DNA from: Campylobacter pinnipediorum subsp. caledonicus
GTDB taxonomy: Bacteria; Campylobacterota; Campylobacteria; Campylobacterales; Campylobacteraceae
NCBI RefSeq assembly: GCF_002022005.1
Contig: NZ_CP017258.1
Location: forward strand, 1,054,001 to 1,118,000
Length of the DNA: 64,000 bases
Reading direction: 5' to 3'
Positions 8,845 through 16,664 of this stretch are shown piece after piece. The stretch's first letter is position 1, and every line of letters starts with the position of its first letter. The notes below the pieces were generated by a model. It was not told the origin of the DNA, searched no databases, and saw nothing but the letters and a program-made list of their open reading frames with translations. Both the position numbers and the translations under genes were made by a program.

Positions 8845-9203
8845 GATAGCTCTTTTATTTTTAATAATTTTTCTTTTAAATCGGACAACATTTTTGGGTT
8901 TGCGTATTCTTTTAAAAGTTCAACAATTTCTAAAAAATCTTTATCATAACCATTGTTATCTCTTACAGAGATATTGTTTCCTGATATTTGTGTATTATTA
9001 TTTCCAGTAATATTTTGGTATCCAAATAGATAATCTAAAGTTTCTCCACTAATTTCTGATATTCGCTTTAAAATTTTACTTGGTATATTTCTTTTACCAT
9101 TTTCATATCGAATATATGTTTGTTTGTGGATACCTAGTTTTTCAGCCATTTTTTCTTGCGTATAACCAAAATCCGTTCTAACTTTTTTTAAAATATTATC
9201 CAT
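8841..9203 (-). CDS. Prophage repressor, XRE-family helix-turn-helix
   Basis: A 120-residue protein with a Cro/CI-type HTH at residues 5-60: VRTDFGYTQEKMAEKLGIHK, then YIRYENGKRNIPSKILKRIS. It lacks a C-terminal S24 protease domain. Instead there is an Asn/Gly linker (ITGNNNTQISGNNISVRDN) and a helical tail. It is divergent from the early operon, the position of the Mu c repressor. TTATCC-type palindromes overlap its own start and the early promoter, which points to autoregulation and control of lytic genes. Confidence 0.8.
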   Translation of the reverse strand: MDNILKKVRTDFGYTQEKMAEKLGIHKQTYIRYENGKRNIPSKILKRISEISGETLDYLFGYQNITGNNNTQISGNNISVRDNNGYDKDFLEIVELLKEYANPKMLSDLKEKLLKIKELS

Positions 9204-9247
9204 TTGGTTTCCTTACTATTGACTTTTATTATCCGTTTGGATAAAAT
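9197..9247 (+). promoter_or_regulatory. Early promoter with operator palindrome in its spacer
   Basis: TTGACT (9219-9224) and TAAAAT (9242-9247) are separated by exactly 17 bases, a strong sigma-70 promoter facing the Ner-like and MuA genes. The palindrome TTATCCGTTTGGATAA (9229-9244) fills the spacer and reaches the -10. A related half, TTATCCATTTGG, at 9197-9208 covers the start of the repressor gene. A bound repressor would block both genes. Confidence 0.7.
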
Positions 9248-9250
9248 TAC

Positions 9251-9303
9251 TTAAAAATTTGTTTAAATTGTATCTAAAAAAAGTTATTTAAACAAATTTT
9301 TAA
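9251..9303. repeat. 18-bp perfect inverted repeat in the early leader
   Basis: TTAAAAATTTGTTTAAAT (9251-9268) is perfectly repeated inverted at 9286-9303, 17 bases apart, between the early promoter and the Ner-like gene. It could be a second operator, for example for the Ner-like protein, or an RNA hairpin in the leader. Confidence 0.75.
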
Positions 9304-9322
9304 ATTAAATAAAGGTATCAAT

Positions 9323-9541
9323 ATGTCAATAAAAGATTATTTTCAAAATAACAACATTAATATATCAGCATTTGCACGTAAATACAATGTTGATAAAAAT
9401 ACTCTTTGGAAAATCATAAATGGAAAATTAACTGGAAAAAGAAATACCAATGGAAATACAAGAAAAATTTTTGAATTATTTTTTCAACTAGAAATTATAA
9501 AAGAACTCCCAGAAGCTTTAAAAGACATTAAGGCTAGCTGA
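9323..9541 (+). CDS. Ner-like small DNA-binding protein
   Basis: A 72-residue protein with a helix-turn-helix at about residues 14-36 (ISAFARKYNVDKNTLWKIIN). It is the first gene of the early operon, the place of Mu ner, whose product represses early transcription and the repressor gene late in the lytic cycle. Its stop overlaps the MuA start (TGATG), so translation is coupled. Family identity rests on position, size and the HTH. Confidence 0.65.
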   Translation: MSIKDYFQNNNINISAFARKYNVDKNTLWKIINGKLTGKRNTNGNTRKIFELFFQLEIIKELPEALKDIKAS

Positions 9542-11559
9542 TGTTATATATTGAAACAAGAGTTGCTGCTATAGCTTTTAATATAGGTGTTGAAACATTA
9601 AAAAAATCTACTCAACGAAATTCAGATAAATATCCATTTATCAGAATAAAAGATGTTGGAAATAGATCTCGTGGTGGTGTTAAGTTATTGTTTGAAGCTA
9701 GTGTTGCAGATATTAGCTTACTTGTTAAAAATAACAAAGTAGATGAAGATGTTGGTGTTTATGTTTTTGAAAATAATGAGTGTAAGAGAGTTAAATTTAG
9801 TGAGATAAAACCACAAGAAAAATTAAGCAATAACGACAATGAAATAAATGATGTGTATCTTGATGCAAGTGATGAAGAAATACAAGATGCAAGAGAAAAA
9901 AGAGAAATAATAAAAGAATATGAAAAAGCAAAGATGAATTCTTTGTCATCTAAAAAGTTTTGTGAAATGCTAGGTATTAGCGAAGCAAGCCTTTTTAGAT
10001 GGCAAAAAGCTTATAAAAACAAAGGACTTCGTGGTCTTATTGATCGCCGTGGAAAGAAAAAAGGTAGCTATAAGCTAGATGAGTGGATGAAGGAGTTTAT
10101 ATTAACTCAGTTTAGGGCTTATGGTGCTGGGGATTTTAATGTTACACAGGTATGGAAGGATTTACACGAAACTTATGGCAAAAAAACTGGAAAGTTTAAC
10201 AGATATGAGTTTTTAAGTGGAAGTGTAAAGCCGTTGTTTGATACCGGTGTGATATCTAGATTTATAAAAGAGTATTATGCAAATAAACGATTAGAATACA
10301 CATTAATTACAAAAGGTACTGATAAGGCAACAAGCTACCACGACCCAGCACACGGAAATCAAGGAATTTTCGTAACTAGAAGAAATCAAGTGTGGCAAAT
10401 AGATAGTTCAAAACTTGATGTTATCGTAAGAGATGGCAAAGGTGGAGAGCAGATAAGACCTAGTATATTAAGCATTATAGATGTGTATAGCGGAAGATGT
10501 GTTGCGACTCTTGCTGAAACATCAAATGCTCTTAGTCTTGTTAGATTGCTTTGGAAAGCAATAAAAATACTTGGCAAGCCCGAATGTATAAAAGGCGACA
10601 ACGGAAAAGATTATGTAAGTGAGCAATTTTTAAGTTTGCTTGAGGGTATTGGCATTGATTATGATGCAGCTCGTGCTTATCATGGTAGAGATAAAGGATA
10701 TGTTGAAAGGCATTTTAAGACACTACAAAGAAGTAAATTAGCTCACACACCAGGCTATATAGGTGGAAGTTTAGCAAAACGTGAAAACATAGAGCAACAA
10801 ACTGCGAAAAAAGAAAGATCGGCGAAAGATGAGTATGGTCATATAGTAAAAACTCATCAAAAAAATTTACTTACATATGATGATATGAAAATGCGTTTTG
10901 AAACGGTAGTGCTTGAATGGGATATAACTGCCATTAAACGTAAGAAAACAGCACCTATAGTAATGTGGAACAGTGATAATACACCATTAAAAGGTTTGGA
11001 CTATGAAAGCTTTATCTTATATGCTGGTAGCAAAGGTATTTTAAAAGTTAGTAAAAAAGGCATAAATATAAACGGTGTTCATTATGTTTCAAGGCATTTG
11101 CCAAGTGTGGGAACTAGTGTAAGGGTTAGTATAAATATAGACAATATATCTGAGGCTTTTATATTTGATTTACAGGGTAAGTTTATTTGCAAGGCAAAAG
11201 ATAGTGAAGTAATGAGCTTTAGTGCTGAAGAATTTAATGCTGCTACTAAGATATTTAAAGATGATTTAAAAGCAATAAGAAAGACTATCAAACAAAACAA
11301 GATAAGTGAGTTTAGTAGGCTAAATATAGAGTATGACTTAAAACTAGCAAAAGAGGCACACGAACTAGCACTTAAAAAAGAAGATAGGATTTATGATAGT
11401 TCAAAAATACAAGAGATAAAACAAAAGATGCAAGAACAAGATGAGATAAACAAGATAAAAGATGGGGCTTTTGATTATGAGAGTTATAAGCTAAAAGAGA
11501 ACAAAACAAAGCATATGAGCCTTATAGATGTAGCTATAGAAAAAGCTAGTGGTGAGTAG
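9541..11559 (+). CDS. Mu-like transposase A (DDE recombinase)
   Basis: MuA binds the prophage ends, cuts the strands and joins them to target DNA. The 672-residue protein, close to Mu A length, starts with a winged-helix region and has an HTH near residues 135-170 (SKKFCEMLGISEASLFRWQ). The RNase H-like core has catalytic Asp288 (VWQIDSSKLD), Asp353 (IKGDNGKDY) and Glu389 (KGYVERHF). A beta-barrel and a charged helical C-terminus follow, the latter probably the MuB-contact region. All catalytic residues are present, so it looks active. Confidence 0.95.
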   Translation: MLYIETRVAAIAFNIGVETLKKSTQRNSDKYPFIRIKDVGNRSRGGVKLLFEASVADISLLVKNNKVDEDVGVYVFENNECKRVKFSEIKPQEKLSNNDNEINDVYLDASDEEIQDAREKREIIKEYEKAKMNSLSSKKFCEMLGISEASLFRWQKAYKNKGLRGLIDRRGKKKGSYKLDEWMKEFILTQFRAYGAGDFNVTQVWKDLHETYGKKTGKFNRYEFLSGSVKPLFDTGVISRFIKEYYANKRLEYTLITKGTDKATSYHDPAHGNQGIFVTRRNQVWQIDSSKLDVIVRDGKGGEQIRPSILSIIDVYSGRCVATLAETSNALSLVRLLWKAIKILGKPECIKGDNGKDYVSEQFLSLLEGIGIDYDAARAYHGRDKGYVERHFKTLQRSKLAHTPGYIGGSLAKRENIEQQTAKKERSAKDEYGHIVKTHQKNLLTYDDMKMRFETVVLEWDITAIKRKKTAPIVMWNSDNTPLKGLDYESFILYAGSKGILKVSKKGININGVHYVSRHLPSVGTSVRVSINIDNISEAFIFDLQGKFICKAKDSEVMSFSAEEFNAATKIFKDDLKAIRKTIKQNKISEFSRLNIEYDLKLAKEAHELALKKEDRIYDSSKIQEIKQKMQEQDEINKIKDGAFDYESYKLKENKTKHMSLIDVAIEKASGE

Positions 11560-11632
11560 AAGTTTTTAAAAGCTTTAAAAACGATTTTTAGGGCTTTTAA
11601 AAGGTTTTAAATTTAGAAAAAAAGGAGAGAAA

Positions 11633-12553
11633 ATGCAGTTAGCTAATGAGATTAGCAGTTTTTTAGCAAAGACTGGAATGAGTCAAAACAAATTTGCAAA
11701 TATATTAGGGGTAAATGGTGCATATGTTAGTGGTTATCTTAAAGAGGGTTCAAACTACAAGTATGCAGACAAAGTAGAGAACCCAGCAAAAAATTACATC
11801 GATAATTATATCGTAAAAAATGAAATTTCAGATGATGAATTGCCATTTTTAGTAACAAAAGATGTAAAAAGCATAAATGCTGTTATTAATTGGGCTGTAA
11901 AAGATAGAGATATGGCTGTGATAAGTGGTGTGGCTGGGTCTGGTAAAAGTAGAGCGATAGCTGAGTTTTGCAAAAAGCACCCTGAAGCTATACTAATAGA
12001 GGCTACTATAAACACAAGTGCAAAGACACTTTTAAAGATGTTGGCAAATAGGCTAAATGTGGACAGCAAGGGCAGTATAGATGAGCTTATAAGGGTTTGT
12101 GCTGATACATTAAGCAAGTTTAATAAGATAATCATAATAGATGAAGCAGAGCATTTACCGTATAGAGCTTTGGAAAGTATAAGAAGGCTTTATGACTTTT
12201 CTAAAAGTACGCTTGTGCTTGTGGGGACTAATAAGCTTTTGTTAAACCTAACAAGCTCCAAGAATGGAAACGAGCTAGAGCAACTTAGCTCTAGGGTGGG
12301 TAGCAAGTGGGTGCTTAGGGGACTTAGCTACTACGAGCAAAATAACAAAAACAATGATGATTTAAAAGAGCTTTGTTTGAAGTTTGGGATAAATGATGAT
12401 AAGTGCATTAGCCTTGTTGAAAGCTTATCAAGAGGAAACTTTAGAAAAAGTGTAAAGCTTTTAAATAGGGCAAAGCTTTTAAGTGAGAATGCAAACATAG
12501 AGCTAAACGAACAAGCTATTAGCGAAGCTACAAAAATGCTTTTGTTAAATTAA
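11633..12553 (+). CDS. Mu-like target-selection ATPase B
   Basis: MuB is an AAA+ ATPase that polymerises on DNA, presents target DNA to MuA and gives target immunity. The 306-residue protein has an N-terminal HTH (about residues 10-40, TGMSQNKFANILGVNGAYVS), Walker A GVAGSGKS at residues 99-106 and Walker B IIIIDEAEHL with Asp170-Glu171. It has the usual length and follows the transposase gene after a 73-base gap containing TTTAAAAGG-like palindromic DNA. The ribosome binding site is AAAGGAGAG. Confidence 0.95.
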   Translation: MQLANEISSFLAKTGMSQNKFANILGVNGAYVSGYLKEGSNYKYADKVENPAKNYIDNYIVKNEISDDELPFLVTKDVKSINAVINWAVKDRDMAVISGVAGSGKSRAIAEFCKKHPEAILIEATINTSAKTLLKMLANRLNVDSKGSIDELIRVCADTLSKFNKIIIIDEAEHLPYRALESIRRLYDFSKSTLVLVGTNKLLLNLTSSKNGNELEQLSSRVGSKWVLRGLSYYEQNNKNNDDLKELCLKFGINDDKCISLVESLSRGNFRKSVKLLNRAKLLSENANIELNEQAISEATKMLLLN

Positions 12554-12567
12554 TGAAAGGATATGAA

Positions 12568-12813
12568 ATGAAGTATTTAAGAACACAAGCTGCTAGATTG
12601 GAAGAGATTGTAAATGATTTTGTTTGCAATATGAATGCAAGGGGTTTTGAAATAAAAGTAAATAATGGACGAGTTTTTGGTCGAAAAATCAAAAATAGAG
12701 AGAAAAAAATCAATGGGGTAAGAGCTGATTATAGTGCTGAGTTTTTTATGCTTATTGATGATTTCATAATTCACAAATCAACAAATAAAATAGTTGATGT
12801 TGTAAGGAGATAG
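12568..12813 (+). CDS. Hypothetical early phage protein
   Basis: An 81-residue basic protein that I do not recognise. The start is placed at the second in-frame ATG, because AAAGGA lies 6 bases before it; the first ATG overlaps the MuB stop with no site. It contains a long N-terminal helix (LRTQAARLEEIVNDF) and basic strands. It follows transposition gene B, a region that in Mu holds small non-essential genes. Confidence 0.55.
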   Translation: MKYLRTQAARLEEIVNDFVCNMNARGFEIKVNNGRVFGRKIKNREKKINGVRADYSAEFFMLIDDFIIHKSTNKIVDVVRR

Positions 12814-12879
12814 ATTTGATTTTACAAAGGGCAAGTTATTTGCCCTTGATAAAGTTAAATTTTATTTTAAAGGAGAAAA

Positions 12880-13257
12880 ATGAGAACAAGAGCAGGCAAA
12901 TTTGTATATGTTGCTACACCTTATGCCGGGCTTGGACTTGATAAAATAGGCACATCTGTTGTTGGTGTTAAATTAGCAAAAGATACTTGCAAGATGATAA
13001 AAGATGCTGGTTATGTGCCGATAAGTCCTGTGCTTTGTTTTGACGGAGTGTATGATGAGCTAAAAGATAGAGATGATGTAATGCAAAACTGCTTATATTT
13101 TATGAGTCTTTGTGATTATGTATATTTTAGCTCTCATCCAGCTTCAAAAAATAGCAAAGGGATGAAGCGTGAGAGGCAAGAGGCTAGCAGGATTGGGCTA
13201 ACTGAACTTAGCTTTGATATTAATTGTAAATTAACACCTGTGCTTGGGCTATGTTAA
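12880..13257 (+). CDS. DUF4406-like (nucleoside deoxyribosyltransferase-like) protein
   Basis: A 125-residue protein with a Rossmann-like pattern: the first strand FVYVATPYAG, a helix, then GYVPISPVLCFDGVY, and a cysteine/tyrosine-rich segment (CLYFMSLCDYVYFSS). A later acidic/basic helix contains GMKRERQEA. These features resemble the nucleoside 2-deoxyribosyltransferase-like DUF4406 group found in phages. The substrate is unknown; it may act on nucleotides or NAD-like molecules. AAAGGAG precedes the ATG. Confidence 0.6.
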   Translation: MRTRAGKFVYVATPYAGLGLDKIGTSVVGVKLAKDTCKMIKDAGYVPISPVLCFDGVYDELKDRDDVMQNCLYFMSLCDYVYFSSHPASKNSKGMKRERQEASRIGLTELSFDINCKLTPVLGLC

Positions 13258-13382
13258 GAATAGTTAAAAAGGTAAAGCAAAAAAACAAATGCAAGATAAA
13301 TCATGCTGTTTGTTTTATTTATGGATTTGTTTGTAAGCATAGATTTGCAAGAAGATTTAATTTTTTTAAGGAAGAAATATGA
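13251..13382 (+). CDS. Small cysteine-containing basic protein (43 aa)
   Basis: The ATG overlaps the end of the preceding gene. The frame encodes 43 residues with three cysteines (KNKCKINHAVCFIYGFVCKH) and many Lys and Arg. Its stop overlaps the ATG of the next small frame. The chain of overlapping starts and stops (13251, 13379, 13447) supports coupled translation. No family is recognised. Confidence 0.45.
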   Translation: MLRIVKKVKQKNKCKINHAVCFIYGFVCKHRFARRFNFFKEEI

Positions 13383-13450
13383 GTTTACATAAAAAACTAG
13401 CCAAAGGTATGCAAAAGAAAGGCAAAAAACAAAAAAGGAGTAAAAAATGA
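13379..13450 (+). CDS. Very small Lys-rich protein (23 aa)
   Basis: The ATG sits on the stop of the preceding frame after AAGGAAG, and the TGA overlaps the ATG of the following gene (ATGA). The product is almost entirely basic (KKLAKGMQKKGKKQKRSKK). It may be a real nucleic-acid-binding peptide, or a leader frame that delivers ribosomes to the next gene. Confidence 0.4.
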   Translation: MSLHKKLAKGMQKKGKKQKRSKK

Positions 13451-13866
13451 TAGTAAAAATAGGCAAACAAGAGATAAATTTAACAGATAAAAAGCTTGGT
13501 AGAAATATTGAAGATTTTTGCGAGATAAAAGCACAAGTAGATGCTTTAAATAATAAGCTAAAAGACATAAAAGAATATATAGCCTTTAGGGCTAATGAGC
13601 TTTTAGCAGATAGCGATGCAAACACCATAAGCCTAATAGTGGATAATTATAATGGTGTGAAGGTTAACTTAGGGCAAGATATTGTTATAAAAGACAATGA
13701 GCTTTTAAAAGAGCTTTTGGGTGATAAGTTTGATATGCTTGTAAAAACTGAAGTAGTTTATAAGCCTGAGCGAAAATTAAAAGAATTGGCTCTTGATGAT
13801 GATGGATTAAAAGAGTGCTTAAGCATAAAACAAAAAACACCAGCAGTTTCAATGTTAAGGGGGTAA
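13447..13866 (+). CDS. Hypothetical early phage protein
   Basis: A 139-residue protein with a helical N-terminal half (EDFCEIKAQVDALNNKLKDI) that may form a coiled coil. A mixed second half holds VVYKPERKLKELALDDDGL. It lies where Mu encodes Gam and kil-type early proteins, but I see no clear Gam match. AAAAGGAG precedes the start. Confidence 0.55.
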   Translation: MIVKIGKQEINLTDKKLGRNIEDFCEIKAQVDALNNKLKDIKEYIAFRANELLADSDANTISLIVDNYNGVKVNLGQDIVIKDNELLKELLGDKFDMLVKTEVVYKPERKLKELALDDDGLKECLSIKQKTPAVSMLRG

Positions 13867-13890
13867 AACCCCTTGCTTTTAAAGCCTTTT

Positions 13891-13923
13891 AATAAGTCTT
13901 TAAACGTGGTTTAAAGACTTATT
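13891..13923. terminator. 15-bp perfect hairpin in an early-operon gap
   Basis: AATAAGTCTTTAAAC and its exact complement flank a GTG loop. It lies in the 78-base gap between two early genes and is embedded in TTTAAA-rich DNA. It could attenuate transcription or process the mRNA; there is no U-tract strong enough for a sure terminator. Confidence 0.5.
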
Positions 13924-13944
13924 AAAGAGTTAAAAAGGTGGCAA

Positions 13945-14577
13945 ATGGATAGTAAAAGATTAAAGATTATAGCTGATTTGTTTGGTGACAGTAAGGGCTT
14001 TTTGCCACAATCAAAGCTAATGAAATTTGATAAAAAACTAAGTAGTATAAAGACTGATGAGCTTATAAGCTTTGCTATATTTGCTGATAGATTTAGGGGA
14101 AATTTTGTAAATAATGATCTTGTTATCCATAAGGCTTTGATGTTTTGGCATAAAAAAATGCTGGAAGAACAAGCAAGACCCGATGTGAAATACTTTAAAA
14201 ACATAGATGATATGATAGCTTATTGCAAAGAAGTATATAAAAATGAAGAGCTTTGTTCCGGTTGTCCCGGTAAAGGTGGCAATGGCTTTTTAGAATTTGT
14301 TGTTATAAGAGTAGATAATGATGGGGTGCTTAGAAACTCTTTTGTAGTTACAGATAATGGAGTATATCAAAGACTTGATGCAAATGAGACTAATATAGTG
14401 TATAGATACTTATTTGATAATCAACATATGATAGGCAAGATAAAAAGAATAAGCGAACAAGAGTTTGCAAGACTAACTTACAAACAAGAAGAGCCAAAAC
14501 AAGAGGAAGTGAAAGAAATGAGCCCTAAGGCTAGAAAGCTGTTGGCAAATTTGCTAGATAAAAAGGTGGTAAAATGA
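13945..14577 (+). CDS. Hypothetical phage protein with a Cys-x2-Cys segment
   Basis: A 210-residue protein with a helical N-terminal third (residues 1-80). A central segment, ELCSGCPGKGGNGFLEF, might bind metal together with other residues. A beta-rich part (FVVIRVDNDGVLRNSFVVTD) follows, then a charged C-terminal tail with repeated QEE. Its end overlaps the gp16-like gene by 4 bases. I do not recognise the family. Confidence 0.55.
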   Translation: MDSKRLKIIADLFGDSKGFLPQSKLMKFDKKLSSIKTDELISFAIFADRFRGNFVNNDLVIHKALMFWHKKMLEEQARPDVKYFKNIDDMIAYCKEVYKNEELCSGCPGKGGNGFLEFVVIRVDNDGVLRNSFVVTDNGVYQRLDANETNIVYRYLFDNQHMIGKIKRISEQEFARLTYKQEEPKQEEVKEMSPKARKLLANLLDKKVVK

Positions 14578-14981
14578 CTAAAGAAACTGAGCTTAAAAAA
14601 TACTATATAAAAATGATACATACATTAAAGCATAATTATTTTGTAGATGATGAATGTAGAAAGGCTTATCTGAAAAGTCGTTATGGTAAAGATAGCTTAA
14701 AAGAGCTAGGTATAAGCGAACTAAGGGACATTTTAACCCTTTTAGGATATAAAAAAAGGTATAATTCTTTTGTGTGCGTTGGTAAGGCAACAAAAAGACA
14801 GATAAAAACTATATACGGCATTTGGAATGAGGTTGCAAGAGATAAAAGCGAGTGGGCTTTGAGAAACTTTTGTTTTAGAATAGTGAAAAAAAGACCACTA
14901 TACCTTGAATTTCTTGACACAAAAGAAGCTAGTAATTTAATACTTGCATTGAAAAATATGAAGAAAGAGAGTGATGCTTAA
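14574..14981 (+). CDS. Mu gp16-like protein (GemA/DUF1018)
   Basis: A 135-residue protein matching the DUF1018 group of Mu gp16/GemA-like regulators. It begins with a helical segment (KKYYIKMIHTLKHNYFVDDE) and RKAYLKSRYGKDSLKELGISEL. The later ATKRQIKTIYGIWNEVARDK is the typical middle motif. In Mu, GemA changes host gene expression and DNA supercoiling. It lies just before the Mor-type activator and overlaps it. Confidence 0.75.
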   Translation: MTKETELKKYYIKMIHTLKHNYFVDDECRKAYLKSRYGKDSLKELGISELRDILTLLGYKKRYNSFVCVGKATKRQIKTIYGIWNEVARDKSEWALRNFCFRIVKKRPLYLEFLDTKEASNLILALKNMKKESDA

Positions 14982-15252
14982 TAACTTAGACCTGTTTGAA
15001 AACTTTTTCTATGATGTAAAAAAGTGTGAAGATATGAGTGAAATTTTAAAGGCGTACGGTGGGTCAAGTATATATGTGCCTAGTTTTAAAAACACTTATA
15101 GAAACAATGAGATCGTAGATGAATATTTAACCTTGTTAAATAGTGGTGTTGAAAATTCTCTAGCCATCAGACAAATAGCAAAAAAACATAATCTAAGTGT
15201 AAATTCTGTGTATAACATCACAAAAGATGCAAGAGAGCCTAGACTGTTTTAG
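14974..15252 (+). CDS. mor: Mor-family middle/late transcription activator
   Basis: A 92-residue protein with the Mor signature: the acidic dimerisation part ending in AYGGSSIYVPS, and a C-terminal HTH (LAIRQIAKKHNLSVNSVYNI). Mor binds as a dimer upstream of the middle promoter and recruits RNA polymerase. The ATG is preferred over the GTG one codon earlier because it follows AGAAAGAGAG at better spacing. It overlaps the gp16-like gene. It probably activates the genes after it and the late promoters. Confidence 0.82.
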   Translation: MLNNLDLFENFFYDVKKCEDMSEILKAYGGSSIYVPSFKNTYRNNEIVDEYLTLLNSGVENSLAIRQIAKKHNLSVNSVYNITKDAREPRLF

Positions 15253-15281
15253 TCTAAAAACTAAATAAAAAAGGGTGCAAA

Positions 15282-15458
15282 ATGCAAGAAGAAATCGTAG
15301 ACATATTAAGAGAAATTGATACAAGAATAAGTATAATTAAGAAAAAATTCTACAGTGGCAAAATTACTATAAATGATGAAACCTTAGTTATTTTAAAATA
15401 TCTAAAAACACAAATAGATGATATGAACGCTGTTGGTAAATTGTTGGAGAAAAAATGA
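15282..15458 (+). CDS. Small helical protein (58 aa)
   Basis: This frame encodes 58 residues that are mostly helical (EEIVDILREIDTRISIIKKK, then DETLVILKYLKTQIDDMN). Its ATG follows AAGGGTGCAAA, and its stop overlaps the ATG of the next gene, indicating coupled translation. It is likely real although very short. No known family is recognised. Confidence 0.55.
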   Translation: MQEEIVDILREIDTRISIIKKKFYSGKITINDETLVILKYLKTQIDDMNAVGKLLEKK

Positions 15459-16141
15459 CACCAAAAGAAATAATGCTAAGTATAAAAGACAAACATACAC
15501 AAAGCCAAGATCTAAATACAATTGATTTTTTAAAAGATGTGTTTAAAGAGTATGACAATATAAAACTTTTGAAACTAAGAGCTGGTTTTGTAAGTGAGAC
15601 CCAACGCATTATAGAAGAGCTTGATGATGTAATTGATGATAGCTCTATTGAGGTATGCAATGATTTTTGTGGTGTTTTTGCTAGTGCGTCCTTGATAAAT
15701 CCATTAAGGACATTTAATAGTGTTGTTAATAAGGCTTATATAACAACAGTTTTAAATGTAATAACCTTACACGAACAAAAAGAAAAATATACTAAGACCC
15801 TAAGCACGGAAGAATTTGAAGAGATAGTAGTGCAAATACAAGAAAGCCTAGAAGATGAAGATGAGGACATACAAGAAATAGTAAAAACTCAAATCATAGA
15901 AGAAGTAAAACAGGCACTTTTGGAGCATAAGATTGTAGGAGATAAAGCCTATAAAAAACTAAATGAAAGTCTTATAGCTAAGTTTTTTATATATAAAAAC
16001 AAGCTAAAAAACATAAAAAGCGAAAAGCTAAAAGATAGCATAAAAAAGCTTTGGGATGCCAGTGCTAAGTATCACGATATATACAAAAAAATAGTGGAAA
16101 TGTCAGGCGATGCAGTAAAGCTAATAGGCTTTCTTAGTTAA
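15455..16141 (+). CDS. Unrecognised acidic helical protein, first of an accessory pair
   Basis: A 228-residue protein with an acidic middle (IIEELDDVIDDSSIE, ESLEDEDEDIQEI) and a basic C-terminal half. The last segment, AVKLIGFLS, is hydrophobic but too short for a clear membrane span. It sits between the Mor gene and the convergent head operon, a common place for accessory cargo. It is 22 bases from the next gene, which has a winged-helix look. The function is unknown. Confidence 0.55.
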   Translation: MTPKEIMLSIKDKHTQSQDLNTIDFLKDVFKEYDNIKLLKLRAGFVSETQRIIEELDDVIDDSSIEVCNDFCGVFASASLINPLRTFNSVVNKAYITTVLNVITLHEQKEKYTKTLSTEEFEEIVVQIQESLEDEDEDIQEIVKTQIIEEVKQALLEHKIVGDKAYKKLNESLIAKFFIYKNKLKNIKSEKLKDSIKKLWDASAKYHDIYKKIVEMSGDAVKLIGFLS

Positions 16142-16162
16142 AATACGATACAAGGGCATAAA

Positions 16163-16600
16163 ATGCAAGAAAACAATATAGAAAAATTTGACATATTAAC
16201 AGCTAAGATACTAGCAAAGCTTTATGCAAATTTTCCTGTGCCTGTTACTCTTATTTCTAGCGAGTTTGGTATAAAGGATGAAGTAGAGGAGTTTTTGTCA
16301 AGCGAAACCGTAACATTTATCAATGACAAAAACGATGAGAATATATTTTTTAGCTCTACCATAAAATGGCTACTGAAAAATGAAATAATAGATGCTAAAC
16401 AAAACGGAAGCTCTAGCTTTTATGATGTTTGTCTTACTTTTAAGGGTTTAAAGTTGCTTAAAAAAGTACCAAAAAGCATAAACGAACAAGGCAAAAATAT
16501 AGGCGAGTATTTAAAAAGTGGTGTTAAAAGTGCTAATAATGAGCTTTTAAAATTAGCAATAAATAGCTTATATAGCTACGGTGTAGATATAATAAAGTAA
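16163..16600 (+). CDS. Unrecognised winged-helix-like protein, second of an accessory pair
   Basis: A 145-residue protein. The N-terminus (FDILTAKILAKLYANFPVPV), the middle (STIKWLLKNEIIDAK) and LTFKGLKLLKKVPKSI follow the order of a winged-helix domain with a C-terminal helical tail rich in Ser and Gly (GEYLKSGVKSANNELLKLAI). It is coupled with the gene before it. It may be a regulator or an exclusion/defence protein; nothing in the sequence fixes this. Confidence 0.5.
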   Translation: MQENNIEKFDILTAKILAKLYANFPVPVTLISSEFGIKDEVEEFLSSETVTFINDKNDENIFFSSTIKWLLKNEIIDAKQNGSSSFYDVCLTFKGLKLLKKVPKSINEQGKNIGEYLKSGVKSANNELLKLAINSLYSYGVDIIK

Positions 16601-16664
16601 TAAAATAGAAAAAAAGAAAATCTAATAAAACAAACTTGTAAAGAGTTTGAAAGCCAAAGCTTTG

